Shown: positions 7,807-16,768, numbered from the stretch's first letter. The stretch: 32,441 nt of DNA from Oleidesulfovibrio sp964593925 (GCA_964593925.1 CAZQKM010000028.1:1-32441); one strand, 5' to 3'. Numbers and translations are program-made. The notes: a model not told the origin generated them from the letters alone.

Positions 7807-9084
7807 CTAGGGATCATATAGGACATGGGTGTCCCACCCCTCCTCAATAGCTTCCAGCCAGGCAGAGGGAATCTCAGGTACAGCATGGGCGGCCAAAATT
7901 TCCGGTGGCAGCGTCACTACATCCGCCTCCTGAGGCCTAAACAGGGCCTGTTTGCCCTTGGGTAATTTTTCAACCTCCAGCACAGTGGAGTCACCCCAGT
8001 GAACGGGATTCAATTTGTGCGCCTGGGCTTCAGGGGAAAGTAAAAAATTTGCCAGAACCATGGCACCAGGCTTGTTCGGTGCATTAAAGGCAATACTTAT
8101 AAAGTGGGTATTAAACAGTGCACCTTCTTTCATGACAAAGGTCCTAATTGTTTTTGGATACACCCCTTTCTGTATCTTACTCTGGGCATGATAAGGGTGG
8201 TAAGCCATGTTGAAATCCACCTCGCCACGAGCAAACAACACATCCAGGGTGGCAGTGTCTCTTGGTTGGATGACTCCCTGCCGCCACAAAAAAGGTTTTA
8301 TACCCCTGCACCAGGCCCACAGCACAGGAGCTTTTTCTCTCCATAATGCAGCATCATAACCACCCATATATTGCTGGTGCCCGCCGGTAACCGCATAAAA
8401 CACCTGCCGCACAAATGCAGATCCCGTAAAGTCCGGGGGCTGGGGATAGGTAAAACGCCCCGGGTACCTCTCTATCCAGTCACGCAGCTCTACAAAGGTT
8501 CTGGGTGGCACAGCAACGCGGGCACTATCGTACTCAAACACAAACTGTGCACGCCCATATGGCACCTCATAACCTTCCACAGGATATCCAAAGTCAGTGG
8601 CCACGGAAGCCTTATCCACATAGCGCATATTGGGCAATTTGTCTGCAAAAGGACCGTATAACACATCCCCCTTACGCCCATTGCAAAAATTTTCTCCATT
8701 GATCCACAAAAGATCCATGGTGCCAGATCTCTTGCCCACTGCTTTTTCGGTAAGCAGCTTATTTATCATGATGGTAGCGTCCATGGGTACACGCTCCACT
8801 ACGATATCATAGCGGCGTTTCATCTCATCCATCACGTAACCGTCTACCCATGCGTTGATATGACTTGAGCCTCCCCACATATAAAAACGTACCGTAGTGC
8901 CCCGAGCCTCTGCCACAAGCTCTTCAAAAGCCTTCTCCATTGTAGAATCAGAACCTTTCTGCTCCTGCTTTGCATCTCTCGTACATCCCGCAAAGCTTAA
9001 AAAGTACAAGCATAACAAACACCATGTAATGGCATGCCTGAATTTGATACTGCTATGGGCAGCCTGATCATTACATTGAGCCAT
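7807..9084 (-). CDS. YnjB-like ABC-type substrate-binding lipoprotein
   Basis: This encodes a 425-residue extracytoplasmic solute-binding protein. The start is taken as ATG 9084 because GGAG lies six bases upstream; an in-frame ATG at 9102 has no such signal. The N-terminal hydrophobic segment ends in FAGC, giving a lipid-modified Cys34. The mature part resembles E. coli YnjB (COG4134) in VRFYMWGGS near its start, the INKLLTEKAVG segment, and DLLWINGENF followed by GPFADKLPN. YnjB belongs to the YnjBCD importer family, whose substrate is uncertain. No permease or ATPase gene is adjacent. It follows the TSUP permease gene by 68 nt on the same strand and is probably co-transcribed with it. Confidence 0.8.
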   Translation of the reverse strand: MAQCNDQAAHSSIKFRHAITWCLLCLYFLSFAGCTRDAKQEQKGSDSTMEKAFEELVAEARGTTVRFYMWGGSSHINAWVDGYVMDEMKRRYDIVVERVPMDATIMINKLLTEKAVGKRSGTMDLLWINGENFCNGRKGDVLYGPFADKLPNMRYVDKASVATDFGYPVEGYEVPYGRAQFVFEYDSARVAVPPRTFVELRDWIERYPGRFTYPQPPDFTGSAFVRQVFYAVTGGHQQYMGGYDAALWREKAPVLWAWCRGIKPFLWRQGVIQPRDTATLDVLFARGEVDFNMAYHPYHAQSKIQKGVYPKTIRTFVMKEGALFNTHFISIAFNAPNKPGAMVLANFLLSPEAQAHKLNPVHWGDSTVLEVEKLPKGKQALFRPQEADVVTLPPEILAAHAVPEIPSAWLEAIEEGWDTHVLYDP

Positions 9085-9152
9085 ACTTATCTCCAGCCTC
9101 AAAAAACTTCACGTTCCTTTGGCCAATCATATATATAAATGTTACATATCAC

Positions 9153-9950
9153 CTAAAAAAGGCTAATAAGCATTTTTGTGCCAACCGCCAGCAACAGTAC
9201 CGCAAAAAAACGCTTCAAAAGAGGCACTGGCAGACTGTGGGCAAGGCGTACGCCCATGGGAGCAGTCAACATACTTGCGCACACAATCCCTACCAGTGCG
9301 GGCAAATAAATATAACCCACAGAATAGGCGGGAACTCCAGACTGGCCCCAGCCACTGATCAGGTATCCAAGCGTTCCGGCCACAGCAATGGGCAAGCCAA
9401 TGGCTGATGCCGTGCCAATGGCTTTGTGAATGGACATATTGCACCATGTCAAAAAAGGCACAGACAATGTCCCCCCGCCGATACCCACCAGGCTTGAAAC
9501 CACCCCTATGCCGCCCCCCACTCCAGCCATGCCTATGGTTCCCGGTAGCCCTCGCGAGGGCTTGGGTTTGATATCCAGCAGCATCTGAACAGCCACATAG
9601 TATAAGAACAGACCAAAAAAAACCTTGAGCACATTGGTTGACAAAGCCGAAGCCACAAACGCCCCCCCAAAAGTACCTACCAAAATGCCAGGAGTCGCAG
9701 CCTTGACAGCATCCCATACCACTGCGCCACGCCTGTCATGAGCCCGAAAGCTGGAAATAGAGGTAAAAATAATGGTTGCCAGCGAAGTCCCCAAGGCCAA
9801 ATGGAGAACATGCTCGTGGGCTACCCCCTGCCATGTGAGTGAAAAGGTCAGCATGGGCACAATGACCAGCCCGCCGCCGATACCCAGCAAACCGGCCAGT
9901 ACGCCCGCCATGGCTCCTAGCGCCAGATACAAAAGCAACGATAGAACCAT
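9153..9950 (-). CDS. TSUP (TauE/SafE) family permease
   Basis: This encodes a 265-residue integral membrane protein with about eight hydrophobic helices. Two glycine-rich repeats, LLGIGGGLVIVPML (about residues 20-33) and LVGIGGGTLSVPFL (about 156-169), mark the internally duplicated TSUP fold. Family members move sulfite, sulfoacetate, sulfolactate, taurine-derived anions or other organic acids across the inner membrane; the substrate here is not readable. ATG 9950 has AGGAG six bases upstream. It lies 46 nt after the FMN enzyme gene and 68 nt before the YnjB-like gene, all on one strand. The pairing with a 2-hydroxy-acid enzyme suggests transport of a hydroxy-acid or sulfonate, which is inference. 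A C7 run is present at 9661-9667. Confidence 0.85.
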   Translation of the reverse strand: MVLSLLLYLALGAMAGVLAGLLGIGGGLVIVPMLTFSLTWQGVAHEHVLHLALGTSLATIIFTSISSFRAHDRRGAVVWDAVKAATPGILVGTFGGAFVASALSTNVLKVFFGLFLYYVAVQMLLDIKPKPSRGLPGTIGMAGVGGGIGVVSSLVGIGGGTLSVPFLTWCNMSIHKAIGTASAIGLPIAVAGTLGYLISGWGQSGVPAYSVGYIYLPALVGIVCASMLTAPMGVRLAHSLPVPLLKRFFAVLLLAVGTKMLISLF

Positions 9951-9996
9951 GCAAATCTCCTGATGCTAATAGATAAAGAATACTGTGCTCACGCTT

Positions 9997-11019
9997 TTAG
10001 ATACTACGCAGAATATGTCTGCCTACATCTTGTAAAGAAGCGCATCCCGTGAGCACCATGGCTTGTACCAGCTGAGTGCGTATCGTTTCGACATATGTAC
10101 CAACGCCTGCGGCCTTGCCGCCCACTGCAGCAATGGCAAACGGCCTGCCAATGAGTACAGCATCTGCCCCCAGGGCAAGCATTTTGATGACGTCAAAACC
10201 ATCACGCACGCCACCATCAGCCAATATGGTTACCTTTCTCCGCACTGCATCCGCAATTTCGGGTAGTACCTCGGCCCCGCCGGGGGTATGGTCAAGCACA
10301 CGGCCTCCGTGATTGGACACGACAATGGCATCCACACCCGCCTGCACCGCACATAGTGCGTCTTCCACTGTCATGACTCCCTTGAGGATGAATGCGCGTC
10401 CGGCCAGATGCACACGTTCCGCCACCTTGGCCAACGCCACAACATTTTTAGGTGAGACCGGACGCCCCATTTTACGCAATGTTACAAGCCCCGCCGCGTC
10501 AATATCCATACCTACTGCCGGACACTCCGAGGCCAACACACGCTCCAGCTTACAGTCAAATTCTTCGCCATCCCAAGGCTTGATGAATGGAATGCCATTT
10601 CCGCCGACTGTAGCAATACCACCCATGCCTGCATCCATGATAAAAGAGGGCACACCGTCGCCAGTACACCCCATGATATTGTGTTCGCGGCATCCACCGA
10701 GTACGGCGTCCACATATTCTTCTTCGCTGATCCCCCCACCCATATTGAAGGATACACCTCCAATGGGTGCCGCAAGCACAGGCATGGCAAGCGGCATACC
10801 CAGCAGACTTATGCTGGTCTCCGGCTCGACAACATCATGAACAAGGCGCATGTTCAAACGTATGCCTGACAATGCTGACACGTTATTGTGAAATGAAGAT
10901 GCAGTATTCACCCCCCCCATCCCCGGTACTTCACCCACGCAAGCTTTACCGTTACAAACAGAACAAACACGACAAAAGCCTTTCATCAACTCTCTTGCGT
11001 TGTCACGGATATCTTTCAT
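9997..11019 (-). CDS. FMN-dependent alpha-hydroxy-acid dehydrogenase-like protein with N-terminal Cys cluster
   Basis: This encodes a 340-residue TIM-barrel flavoprotein of the glycolate oxidase/lactate dehydrogenase superfamily. Visible signatures are Lys213 (ILKGVMT), the catalytic His237 and Arg240 in SNHGGRVLD, and the FMN-phosphate segment from DGGVRDG to GADAVLIGRP (268-292). The N-terminus carries C16-x2-C19-x2-C22-x4-C27, a ferredoxin-like spacing absent from classical oxidases, which suggests an Fe-S centre or electron transfer to a partner rather than to oxygen. The substrate is unknown; the family uses L-lactate, glycolate and related 2-hydroxy acids. ATG 11019 follows AGAGG/TAGG. 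The coding strand has a G8 run (10911-10918) at codons 34-37. It is probably the first gene of a unit with TSUP and YnjB-like genes. Confidence 0.8.
   Translation of the reverse strand: MKDIRDNARELMKGFCRVCSVCNGKACVGEVPGMGGVNTASSFHNNVSALSGIRLNMRLVHDVVEPETSISLLGMPLAMPVLAAPIGGVSFNMGGGISEEEYVDAVLGGCREHNIMGCTGDGVPSFIMDAGMGGIATVGGNGIPFIKPWDGEEFDCKLERVLASECPAVGMDIDAAGLVTLRKMGRPVSPKNVVALAKVAERVHLAGRAFILKGVMTVEDALCAVQAGVDAIVVSNHGGRVLDHTPGGAEVLPEIADAVRRKVTILADGGVRDGFDVIKMLALGADAVLIGRPFAIAAVGGKAAGVGTYVETIRTQLVQAMVLTGCASLQDVGRHILRSI
10911..10918 (-). repeat. G8 homopolymer in the FMN enzyme gene
   Basis: Eight consecutive G residues on the coding strand, directly after the Met34 codon region, encode Gly35-Gly36. 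A one-base slip here would frameshift all but the first ~35 residues. Confidence 0.85.
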
Positions 11020-11513
11020 CTGGACCTACCTCTCTTAAGGCCATGAAAATACTACCGGCTGCTGGCAAAGCGTGCATACATCCAATATGTTACTCCACTC
11101 TGAGGCATATTTTTTACCGTGCCAGACACACGAGGGTAAAAAAAGATCACATACATCATGCCCACGATACCCCAAGCCTGAGTCCGGGATAGCACATTTC
11201 AAAATGACAAAGAGTACTATGCAACAAAATCATACCAGAAAGACAGCCGCAGAGACTGCATCTGCCCTTACCAAGGGTGGCGTCAACTATGTCATGCTAT
11301 GTATTTGTAAAGAGAGATGCTCGCCGGACTGTCGGCTGTCCATGGAAAATCATGGTTGTCCCGACACCAGCCAGAGGAACACTCATGCACGCTGTGTCAA
11401 TAGGTCCCCTCGTGGGCCAGATCCTTGCGACTCGTAGTACACACCTTTATGCAGACGCCATATATCTGCCTTGCGGCCCGAAAACACGTGAGCGTCAGGT
11501 ACACCTAGAGCCT
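11020..11513. other. 494-nt intergenic region with a terminator-like hairpin
   Basis: The region lies between the DUF3124 gene stop and the FMN enzyme start, both on the minus strand. It contains the T6-stem-A7 hairpin at 11110-11143. On the minus strand a 42-codon frame following the DUF3124 stop is open but has no start codon with a ribosome site. No other gene or RNA was recognised. Confidence 0.5.
11110..11143. terminator. Bidirectional terminator-like hairpin
   Basis: TTTTTTACC pairs with GGTAAAAAA across a 16-nt loop that can itself form a GTG/CAC inner stem. U-tracts are available in both orientations. On the minus strand it would end transcription from the DUF3124 unit before the FMN enzyme operon begins about 90 nt further on. 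Confidence 0.45.
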
Positions 11514-12005
11514 TCAGGGCTCTCTACGGCCTTCAAGAACCACAGGTTGTGTTACAAATGAAATACCCTGCGAAGAAGCCGTACCTATCATAACCCCTTC
11601 AATTATGGGGGAAAATACCGGCTGCTCGCTGTGCCAACGCACTACAAAGCGTGCTCCGGAACCACCGCTTAAATCATTTTCTGCCACAACAAAACGTACC
11701 CCTGATAATGGAGGCACTACAATACCATTCGACGCAAAAGCACGCAGGGTTTCCCCCTGGGTTCCCACATACCGAACTTCATCCAGCATGATGGGCTCAT
11801 GGGCTGAACTATTACGTACACTCAACGTTACGGCCAAAGCAAAAGGATGTTCTTTATTACCATAATAGACATGGGAATAAACAGGGACATGTATGGACTG
11901 CGCTGTCCAGCGCGGTGCCTTCCAGTCTTGGGCAACGGCCACTACAATCCCGCATATCCCCAATAACATCATTACCGCCGGGATGATTACAAGACGTTTG
12001 GTCAT
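11514..12005 (-). CDS. DUF3124 exported protein
   Basis: This encodes a 163-residue protein with an N-terminal hydrophobic segment (residues 5-25), acting as a signal peptide or anchor, so it is likely periplasmic. The body matches what I know of DUF3124: VPVYSHVYYG, LAVTLSVRNSS, the GVRFVVAEND segment with GGSGARFVVRW, and finally IIEGVMIGTASSQGISF. The mature domain is predicted to be beta-rich and immunoglobulin-like; its function is not established. ATG 12005 follows GAGGGAG by four bases. It is the last gene of a same-strand series (HMA_2-like protein, histidine kinase, ArsR repressor, this gene), 65 nt after the repressor, suggesting a role in a metal or envelope stress response. That role is inference. 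Confidence 0.8.
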   Translation of the reverse strand: MTKRLVIIPAVMMLLGICGIVVAVAQDWKAPRWTAQSIHVPVYSHVYYGNKEHPFALAVTLSVRNSSAHEPIMLDEVRYVGTQGETLRAFASNGIVVPPLSGVRFVVAENDLSGGSGARFVVRWHSEQPVFSPIIEGVMIGTASSQGISFVTQPVVLEGRREP

Positions 12006-12070
12006 AAGGCTCCCTCTACAGTCATGTCACACCACAACATGAAATAACCAGCCCGGGCAAGACACCGCCA

Positions 12071-12427
12071 TTATTCACGCACATGCTCAAGCGCCTGCTG
12101 GAATAGCTGCCGTACATGTTCATCCGCAAGCGAATAGAACACATTTTTTCCCTCTTTACGGTAGGCCACAAGCCTGGAAGCACGTAACAGACGCAACTGA
12201 TGAGAAACCGCAGACTGACTTACGCCAAGAACGGCCGTCAGGTCGCATACACATAGCTCACTCACAGCCAAGGCATCCAAAATACGCGCCCGGGTTCTAT
12301 CACCCAACACCTTGAATAGCTTAGCAAGCAGGCCTAGGTCTTTTTCAGAAGCCATGGCCCCACGAACGTATGCTATACTCTGAGCATGCTCGCAATATTC
12401 GTGACAGGCAGGTAGATCTTCCCGCAA
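12071..12427 (-). CDS. ArsR/SmtB-family metal-sensing repressor (ZiaR/SmtB type)
   Basis: This encodes a 118-residue winged-helix repressor. The helix-turn-helix is VSQSAVSHQLRLLRAS (about 69-84). Both classic metal sites can be read. The alpha3N site has ELCVCDL (Cys59, Cys61) plus N-terminal Cys8/Cys12 with nearby His residues. The alpha5 site has D102-x-H104-x10-H115-x2-E118, the exact SmtB/CzrA spacing for Zn(II). Such proteins release DNA on binding Zn, Cd or Pb. The start is the TTG at 12427 because AGGAGG lies five bases upstream and it retains the Cys-containing N-terminus; ATG 12355 would remove it. It lies between a histidine kinase gene and the DUF3124 gene, without an adjacent efflux pump, so its target may be its own operon. 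Confidence 0.9.
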   Translation of the reverse strand: MREDLPACHEYCEHAQSIAYVRGAMASEKDLGLLAKLFKVLGDRTRARILDALAVSELCVCDLTAVLGVSQSAVSHQLRLLRASRLVAYRKEGKNVFYSLADEHVRQLFQQALEHVRE

Positions 12428-12512
12428 GCTAGCCTCCTGAAAATTAGGCCCACATGGCGATAATACAGCGTCGTGCTAAAAAATATACACGCCAGCGCAC
12501 ACAGCGTACAAG

Positions 12513-14243
12513 TCAAATCAATATATCAGATTCCCAGCTGGCCGCATCAAGGGGTACCACTGCACGTACCACCGTACCAATTCCTGGCTCTGAGACAACT
12601 TCCAGCCTACCGCTTACCTGCTCCAGACGCTCGCGCATGCTATCAAGCCCGATGCCGCCCCGTCTGTCCAGTATATCAAATCCGGTACCGTTATCTGTAA
12701 TGGTCATTTCGCACTGATCTCCCACCTGCTCAAGACTCAGACGGGCCGACCTAGAACTACTATGACGTACGACATTGTAAAGCGCTTCTTGGGCCACACG
12801 AAATAGCACAGGCTTCTGCTCTTCCGAAAGCAACTCTTCTGCAATGGACAAGTGGCTGGTAATGGCCAGCGAGTGCATCTCGCCTATTTCCTGCTGCAGC
12901 CAACGCAAAGCGGCAAGCAACCCGATATCATCCAACACTGTAGGACGCAACGCCATAATAATACGCCGGATTTCCACTATTACACTTTGTAAGTGCCCGA
13001 TAATTTTGGCAAGCTGGTCCGTAGGCCAGCCAATGCCCGATTGCTCCATACGGTTGCGCTCGCCCTCCATCATAAACTTAATACCCGACAAAGTCTGCGC
13101 TGTGGAGTCATGCAGCTCACGGCCAATACGGCGGCGCTCTTCCTCTTGGGCAGAAAGTACTTGTGCGGAAAGTCGCCGCAAACGTCGGGCAAACTGTTTA
13201 GAGGCAGTCATATCCATCATATATACCGCAACTTCCGTCACCATCTCGCCACTATCCAGCACAGGGTAATACGTAACGTCCAGCTCAAGCCCAAATGCCC
13301 GGGCCTCAAAATGCGTCGGCGCCATGGTTTCCAGCACTTCATACAGTGCATCCCGCCACACACCAGGGGTTGGAGTCTCTTCCAAAAAATCAAACAAGAC
13401 TCGGTGCTCCATACCATCTTCCGGTACTCCCAAACGATGGGCGGCAGTAGTATTCAGTGTGATCATCTTCCCAGAGGTGTCCATCAGCAAAGCACCGTCT
13501 GCAAGGGCGTTCATAAGGGCCTCAAGATGTTTACGGTGTCGGGCAATCAGGCGCTCGTGCATCTTACGCTCAGCCACCTCCCGTTCAAGGCGTTCATTGA
13601 CTCTGCCCAGCGCGGCGGTACGGTCTGCAACCCGCTCTTCCAGTGTTCGGCGCACAGTCTCCAAAGCCTGCACCGCCTCCACCCTGCATGTAATATTTAT
13701 GGCAACGCACAGCAGCATCCTGTCACCATTATGCAATGTAAAAGGCGCACGCGTAACATCAAACCATTCACGATGGCCGCATTTGCCTACCAAACGCATT
13801 TCCTCGGTAATATGGGCATTGTCTTTCTGTAACAGCTCCCTATCAAAGAGCACCTTACTATACACATAGCTCTGATCTTGTATCGCACTACCACATGTAT
13901 CTTCAGGCAAGCCAAAAAACTGACTCCATGACTTATTGGCGTACACCATGCGCCCCTGCGAGTTTAAAATGCCGATCGAGCAGGGAGTTGCCTGCATAAG
14001 TAATCGAAAGAGGCATCGATTATGCAACGGGCCTTTTGTTGCCACATAGTCCCGTTCCGGTATAACCATATCAAGATTGTTCGAGGGATCCGTACACCCC
14101 CTTATCTCATCCGGACGACAAACAAGAAGTGCCTCAAGATCAGCAATGCGTTGCTTCTGCTTGCGGCATAGTTCCAACAGTTCGGCAATACGTTCCTGGG
14201 CCCATGCAGGGGCTTGTGCCATATCGCTCTGTGTTCCATTCAT
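12513..14243 (-). CDS. Soluble PAS-PAS sensor histidine kinase (HisKA_3, NarX/DegS type)
   Basis: This encodes a 576-residue cytoplasmic kinase with no transmembrane segment. The order is: N-terminal coiled coil (13-42), PAS domain (about 75-190) containing GILNSQGRMVYANKSW, a coiled-coil linker (about 195-240), a second PAS (about 240-350), the HisKA_3 box RRIGRELHDSTAQT with phospho-acceptor His378, and the HATPase domain with N-box QEALYNVVRHS and G-box TDNGTGFD...GGIGLDSMRERL. HisKA_3 kinases normally pair with NarL/FixJ-type response regulators; none is encoded in this window, so it is an orphan here. Several cysteines lie in or near PAS1, possibly for redox or metal sensing (inference). 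ATG 14243 has GGAG six bases upstream. It sits between the HMA_2-like and ArsR genes. Confidence 0.9.
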   Translation of the reverse strand: MNGTQSDMAQAPAWAQERIAELLELCRKQKQRIADLEALLVCRPDEIRGCTDPSNNLDMVIPERDYVATKGPLHNRCLFRLLMQATPCSIGILNSQGRMVYANKSWSQFFGLPEDTCGSAIQDQSYVYSKVLFDRELLQKDNAHITEEMRLVGKCGHREWFDVTRAPFTLHNGDRMLLCVAINITCRVEAVQALETVRRTLEERVADRTAALGRVNERLEREVAERKMHERLIARHRKHLEALMNALADGALLMDTSGKMITLNTTAAHRLGVPEDGMEHRVLFDFLEETPTPGVWRDALYEVLETMAPTHFEARAFGLELDVTYYPVLDSGEMVTEVAVYMMDMTASKQFARRLRRLSAQVLSAQEEERRRIGRELHDSTAQTLSGIKFMMEGERNRMEQSGIGWPTDQLAKIIGHLQSVIVEIRRIIMALRPTVLDDIGLLAALRWLQQEIGEMHSLAITSHLSIAEELLSEEQKPVLFRVAQEALYNVVRHSSSRSARLSLEQVGDQCEMTITDNGTGFDILDRRGGIGLDSMRERLEQVSGRLEVVSEPGIGTVVRAVVPLDAASWESDILI

Positions 14244-14299
14244 GACAGGCTCCGCAACACAACAAAAGAGGATAGATATTCATGATAGTCGGGCGAACC

Positions 14300-14584
14300 T
14301 TACACAACGGCCTGCTCGACGCAGGCTGGTGTGCTCTCATGCAACAGAGCACACATGCTGTCGTATGACAAAACCGCAGTATCATACCAAATGGTCAAAG
14401 TATTGGTGAATACGTTCATACGCGCCCGCAAAATGCCGGGGATGGTCCTCTGCCCCACCTGCTTGAGCAAGGCAGCCCGTGGGTGGTTTGCAACAGCCGG
14501 GTCAACGCGTAACATAAGCTTGCCCGGCGTATGTCTGCATACGGTGTAAAATGCTTTCAGCTCAAAAAGTAACGTAATCCCCAT
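14300..14584 (-). CDS. Small HMA_2-like (heavy-metal-associated fold) protein
   Basis: This encodes a 94-residue protein. The pattern HTPGKLMLRVD, then GILRARMNVFTNTLTIWYD, followed by a short helix, matches the ferredoxin-like fold of HMA_2-type domains found at the N-termini of P-type ATPases and as stand-alone proteins in anaerobes. The CxxC copper-binding pair of classical HMA domains is absent; only isolated cysteines remain. ATG 14584 is preceded by AGGA. It is the first gene of the same-strand series leading to the histidine kinase (56 nt gap), the ArsR repressor and the DUF3124 gene. It could be a metal chaperone or sensor partner; the absence of CxxC makes copper binding of the usual kind unlikely. 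Confidence 0.65.
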   Translation of the reverse strand: MGITLLFELKAFYTVCRHTPGKLMLRVDPAVANHPRAALLKQVGQRTIPGILRARMNVFTNTLTIWYDTAVLSYDSMCALLHESTPACVEQAVV

Positions 14585-14767
14585 AACTTTATCCTGTTCA
14601 CACCATACGGCGCACGTCTATGTCCTATATTTCCGCCTATACAGACGGCAAAACTACTGGGTGATACCCCATGCACTTCATCCTCGGTACCAGGCAAACA
14701 CAGACCTCCAAGGAAAGAGACTCCCACTAAAAGCCACACTCAGGCCCGTTGCAGCACCTGTCCTGTT

Positions 14768-16768
14768 TCAGCAGGCTGTTTCAGAAGCTTTGGGGGGCAC
14801 ATTTGTTTCGGATGACGCCCCCTCTTGGCGAAACATAGCCGCCACAGCACCAAGATCACTAGGACACCCGGACAAAAGCACTTCACTGCCCACAGTGAGC
14901 AAGGTGCCTGCTCCAGGCACAGGCAATACTGAGCCATTGTGCCGCACAGCCATTACCGCCACTTTATACTGACGCCGGATATGCAAGTCCCCCAGTGTCC
15001 TGCCCGCTACGGCAGAATGCGGCTCCACCACAACCTGACGCAGCTGCATGAAGGGCAGAAAAGAATATTTCCCACGCGATGCAAGCTCTTCTGCATCCAT
15101 ATGGTAGCCTTCTGCTCGGATACGCTCTAAAAAAGCCTTCAACTCGTCGCTACCCACCATAAAGCGTTCCAACACACGCCCCACCATGGCCACGGAAGCT
15201 TCCATCTCTGCCGGAATAACCTCATTGGCTCCAGCCTTGCGTATTTCTTCATACTCACCAAGATAGCGTGCCCGTGTGATAATTTGCACATCGGGCGCAA
15301 TTTCCCGCACCAGTGCAGTCACCGCACGGGCTGCCACAGGGTCAGATACAACCACAGCTACAGCTCGTGCCTGGGCCACACCCGCGTGCCGCAACATGCT
15401 TCCGCTGACGGCATCGCCAAACATGATGGGTATACCACGTGCACGTTCATCACGCACCGTATCAGGGTTGCTGTCTATAATTACATAGTCAATATCCCAT
15501 AACCGTGCGGCCTGGGCCAGATGCCTTCCGCCCGGGCCATACCCGATAATCACAAGGTGGTCTTTTTTGTCTGATGCCGCAGCTTCGGAGTGATCACGCA
15601 GAGCCGCAGAACCATGTCGGCGCATCTTGTTCCCCACCATACTCATGACTGATGCAACTCCCGGCGTCGCAAACATGGTCACCACAGCCGCAGCAAGAAA
15701 CAACTGCATGTCTTTGCCGGTAAACAGACCCGCCTCATCACCCAACCGCGCAAGGATAAAAGAAAATTCACCAACCTGACACAACATGCCTCCGGCCATA
15801 AGTGCACTGGCGACACCAAGGCCGGGCAAAAGGGCCGCACCCGCTACAAGCAGCGCCTTACCTGCCATCAACAACGCAGCAAGACCCAATACTACCAGCG
15901 GGTTACTCAAAGCCAGACCGATATCAAGCCCCATACCTACAGACACAAAAAAGAAACAAATGAACAAATCATGTAACGGCAGAACCTGTGCCGCCGCATA
16001 GTGCTCGTACTCCGAACCGGAAATAACAAGCCCGGCCAAAAAAGCGCCCAATGCCAACGAAAGCCCTGCGGCATGGGTCGCCCAAGCCACCCCAAAACAA
16101 ATGGATAGCAACGTCAGAAGAAACAACTCACGATTGCGCCAACGGGCAACATGGTGCAGCAAAAGCGGTACACCGCGTACAGCAAGAAAAAGCACCCCCG
16201 CCACCACAAAAATGGTTTTAAACGCCAGCGTTAACACAGCCCACAGCACATTGCCCTCCTGCCCGGACAACACCGGAACAAGAAGCATCATGGGCACCAC
16301 GGCCATATCCTGAAAAATAAGAATACCCAATGAGGCCGTACCGTGTGGCGTCTCAACTTCGCCTTTATCACGCAACAACCGTATACCAATGGCTGTGCTT
16401 GACAGTGCCACAAGAAAGCCCACAAATACTGCCTCGGGCCATGCAAAGCCCAACAAACGCGCCACCAGGGATGCCCCAAGGGTGGTGACAGCCACTTGGG
16501 CACCACCTCCCAGCAGGGCCACGCGCAGCAAAGCGCGCAACCGGGCAACGGAAAACTCCATACCCAACGTAAACAGTAACAGCACCACGCCAATTTCGGC
16601 CAACACGTCCACTGCTTCCACATCAGACACCATGCCAAGCGCATGCGGACCCGCGACCACACCAGCCAGCAAAAAACCCACCATAGCAGGAATACGAAGA
16701 CGTTGAGCCAGTAACACCACTGCAACGGAAAACGCAAGGACCAAGACAAGATTACCCAACAGTGCCAT
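14768..16768 (-). CDS. CPA2 family cation/proton antiporter with TrkA-N and TrkA-C domains (KefB/RosB-like)
   Basis: This encodes a 666-residue inner-membrane transporter exchanging K+ or Na+ for H+. Residues 1-380 form about 12 helices with family segments MVGFLLAGVVAGPHALG and LLLFTLGMEFS. From about residue 405 a cytoplasmic TrkA-N (RCK) domain binds nucleotide through VIIGYGPGGRHLA, with the acidic strand end VIIDSN. A TrkA-C domain (about 570-645) follows. The start is ATG 16768, with GGAGG eight bases upstream; an upstream in-frame ATG (16846) has no such signal and would add 26 residues. It is monocistronic: preceded by the hydrogenase terminator and followed by a 183-nt gap. The RCK domain implies gating by NAD(H) or another ligand, as in Kef systems. 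Confidence 0.9.
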   Translation of the reverse strand: MALLGNLVLVLAFSVAVVLLAQRLRIPAMVGFLLAGVVAGPHALGMVSDVEAVDVLAEIGVVLLLFTLGMEFSVARLRALLRVALLGGGAQVAVTTLGASLVARLLGFAWPEAVFVGFLVALSSTAIGIRLLRDKGEVETPHGTASLGILIFQDMAVVPMMLLVPVLSGQEGNVLWAVLTLAFKTIFVVAGVLFLAVRGVPLLLHHVARWRNRELFLLTLLSICFGVAWATHAAGLSLALGAFLAGLVISGSEYEHYAAAQVLPLHDLFICFFFVSVGMGLDIGLALSNPLVVLGLAALLMAGKALLVAGAALLPGLGVASALMAGGMLCQVGEFSFILARLGDEAGLFTGKDMQLFLAAAVVTMFATPGVASVMSMVGNKMRRHGSAALRDHSEAAASDKKDHLVIIGYGPGGRHLAQAARLWDIDYVIIDSNPDTVRDERARGIPIMFGDAVSGSMLRHAGVAQARAVAVVVSDPVAARAVTALVREIAPDVQIITRARYLGEYEEIRKAGANEVIPAEMEASVAMVGRVLERFMVGSDELKAFLERIRAEGYHMDAEELASRGKYSFLPFMQLRQVVVEPHSAVAGRTLGDLHIRRQYKVAVMAVRHNGSVLPVPGAGTLLTVGSEVLLSGCPSDLGAVAAMFRQEGASSETNVPPKASETAC

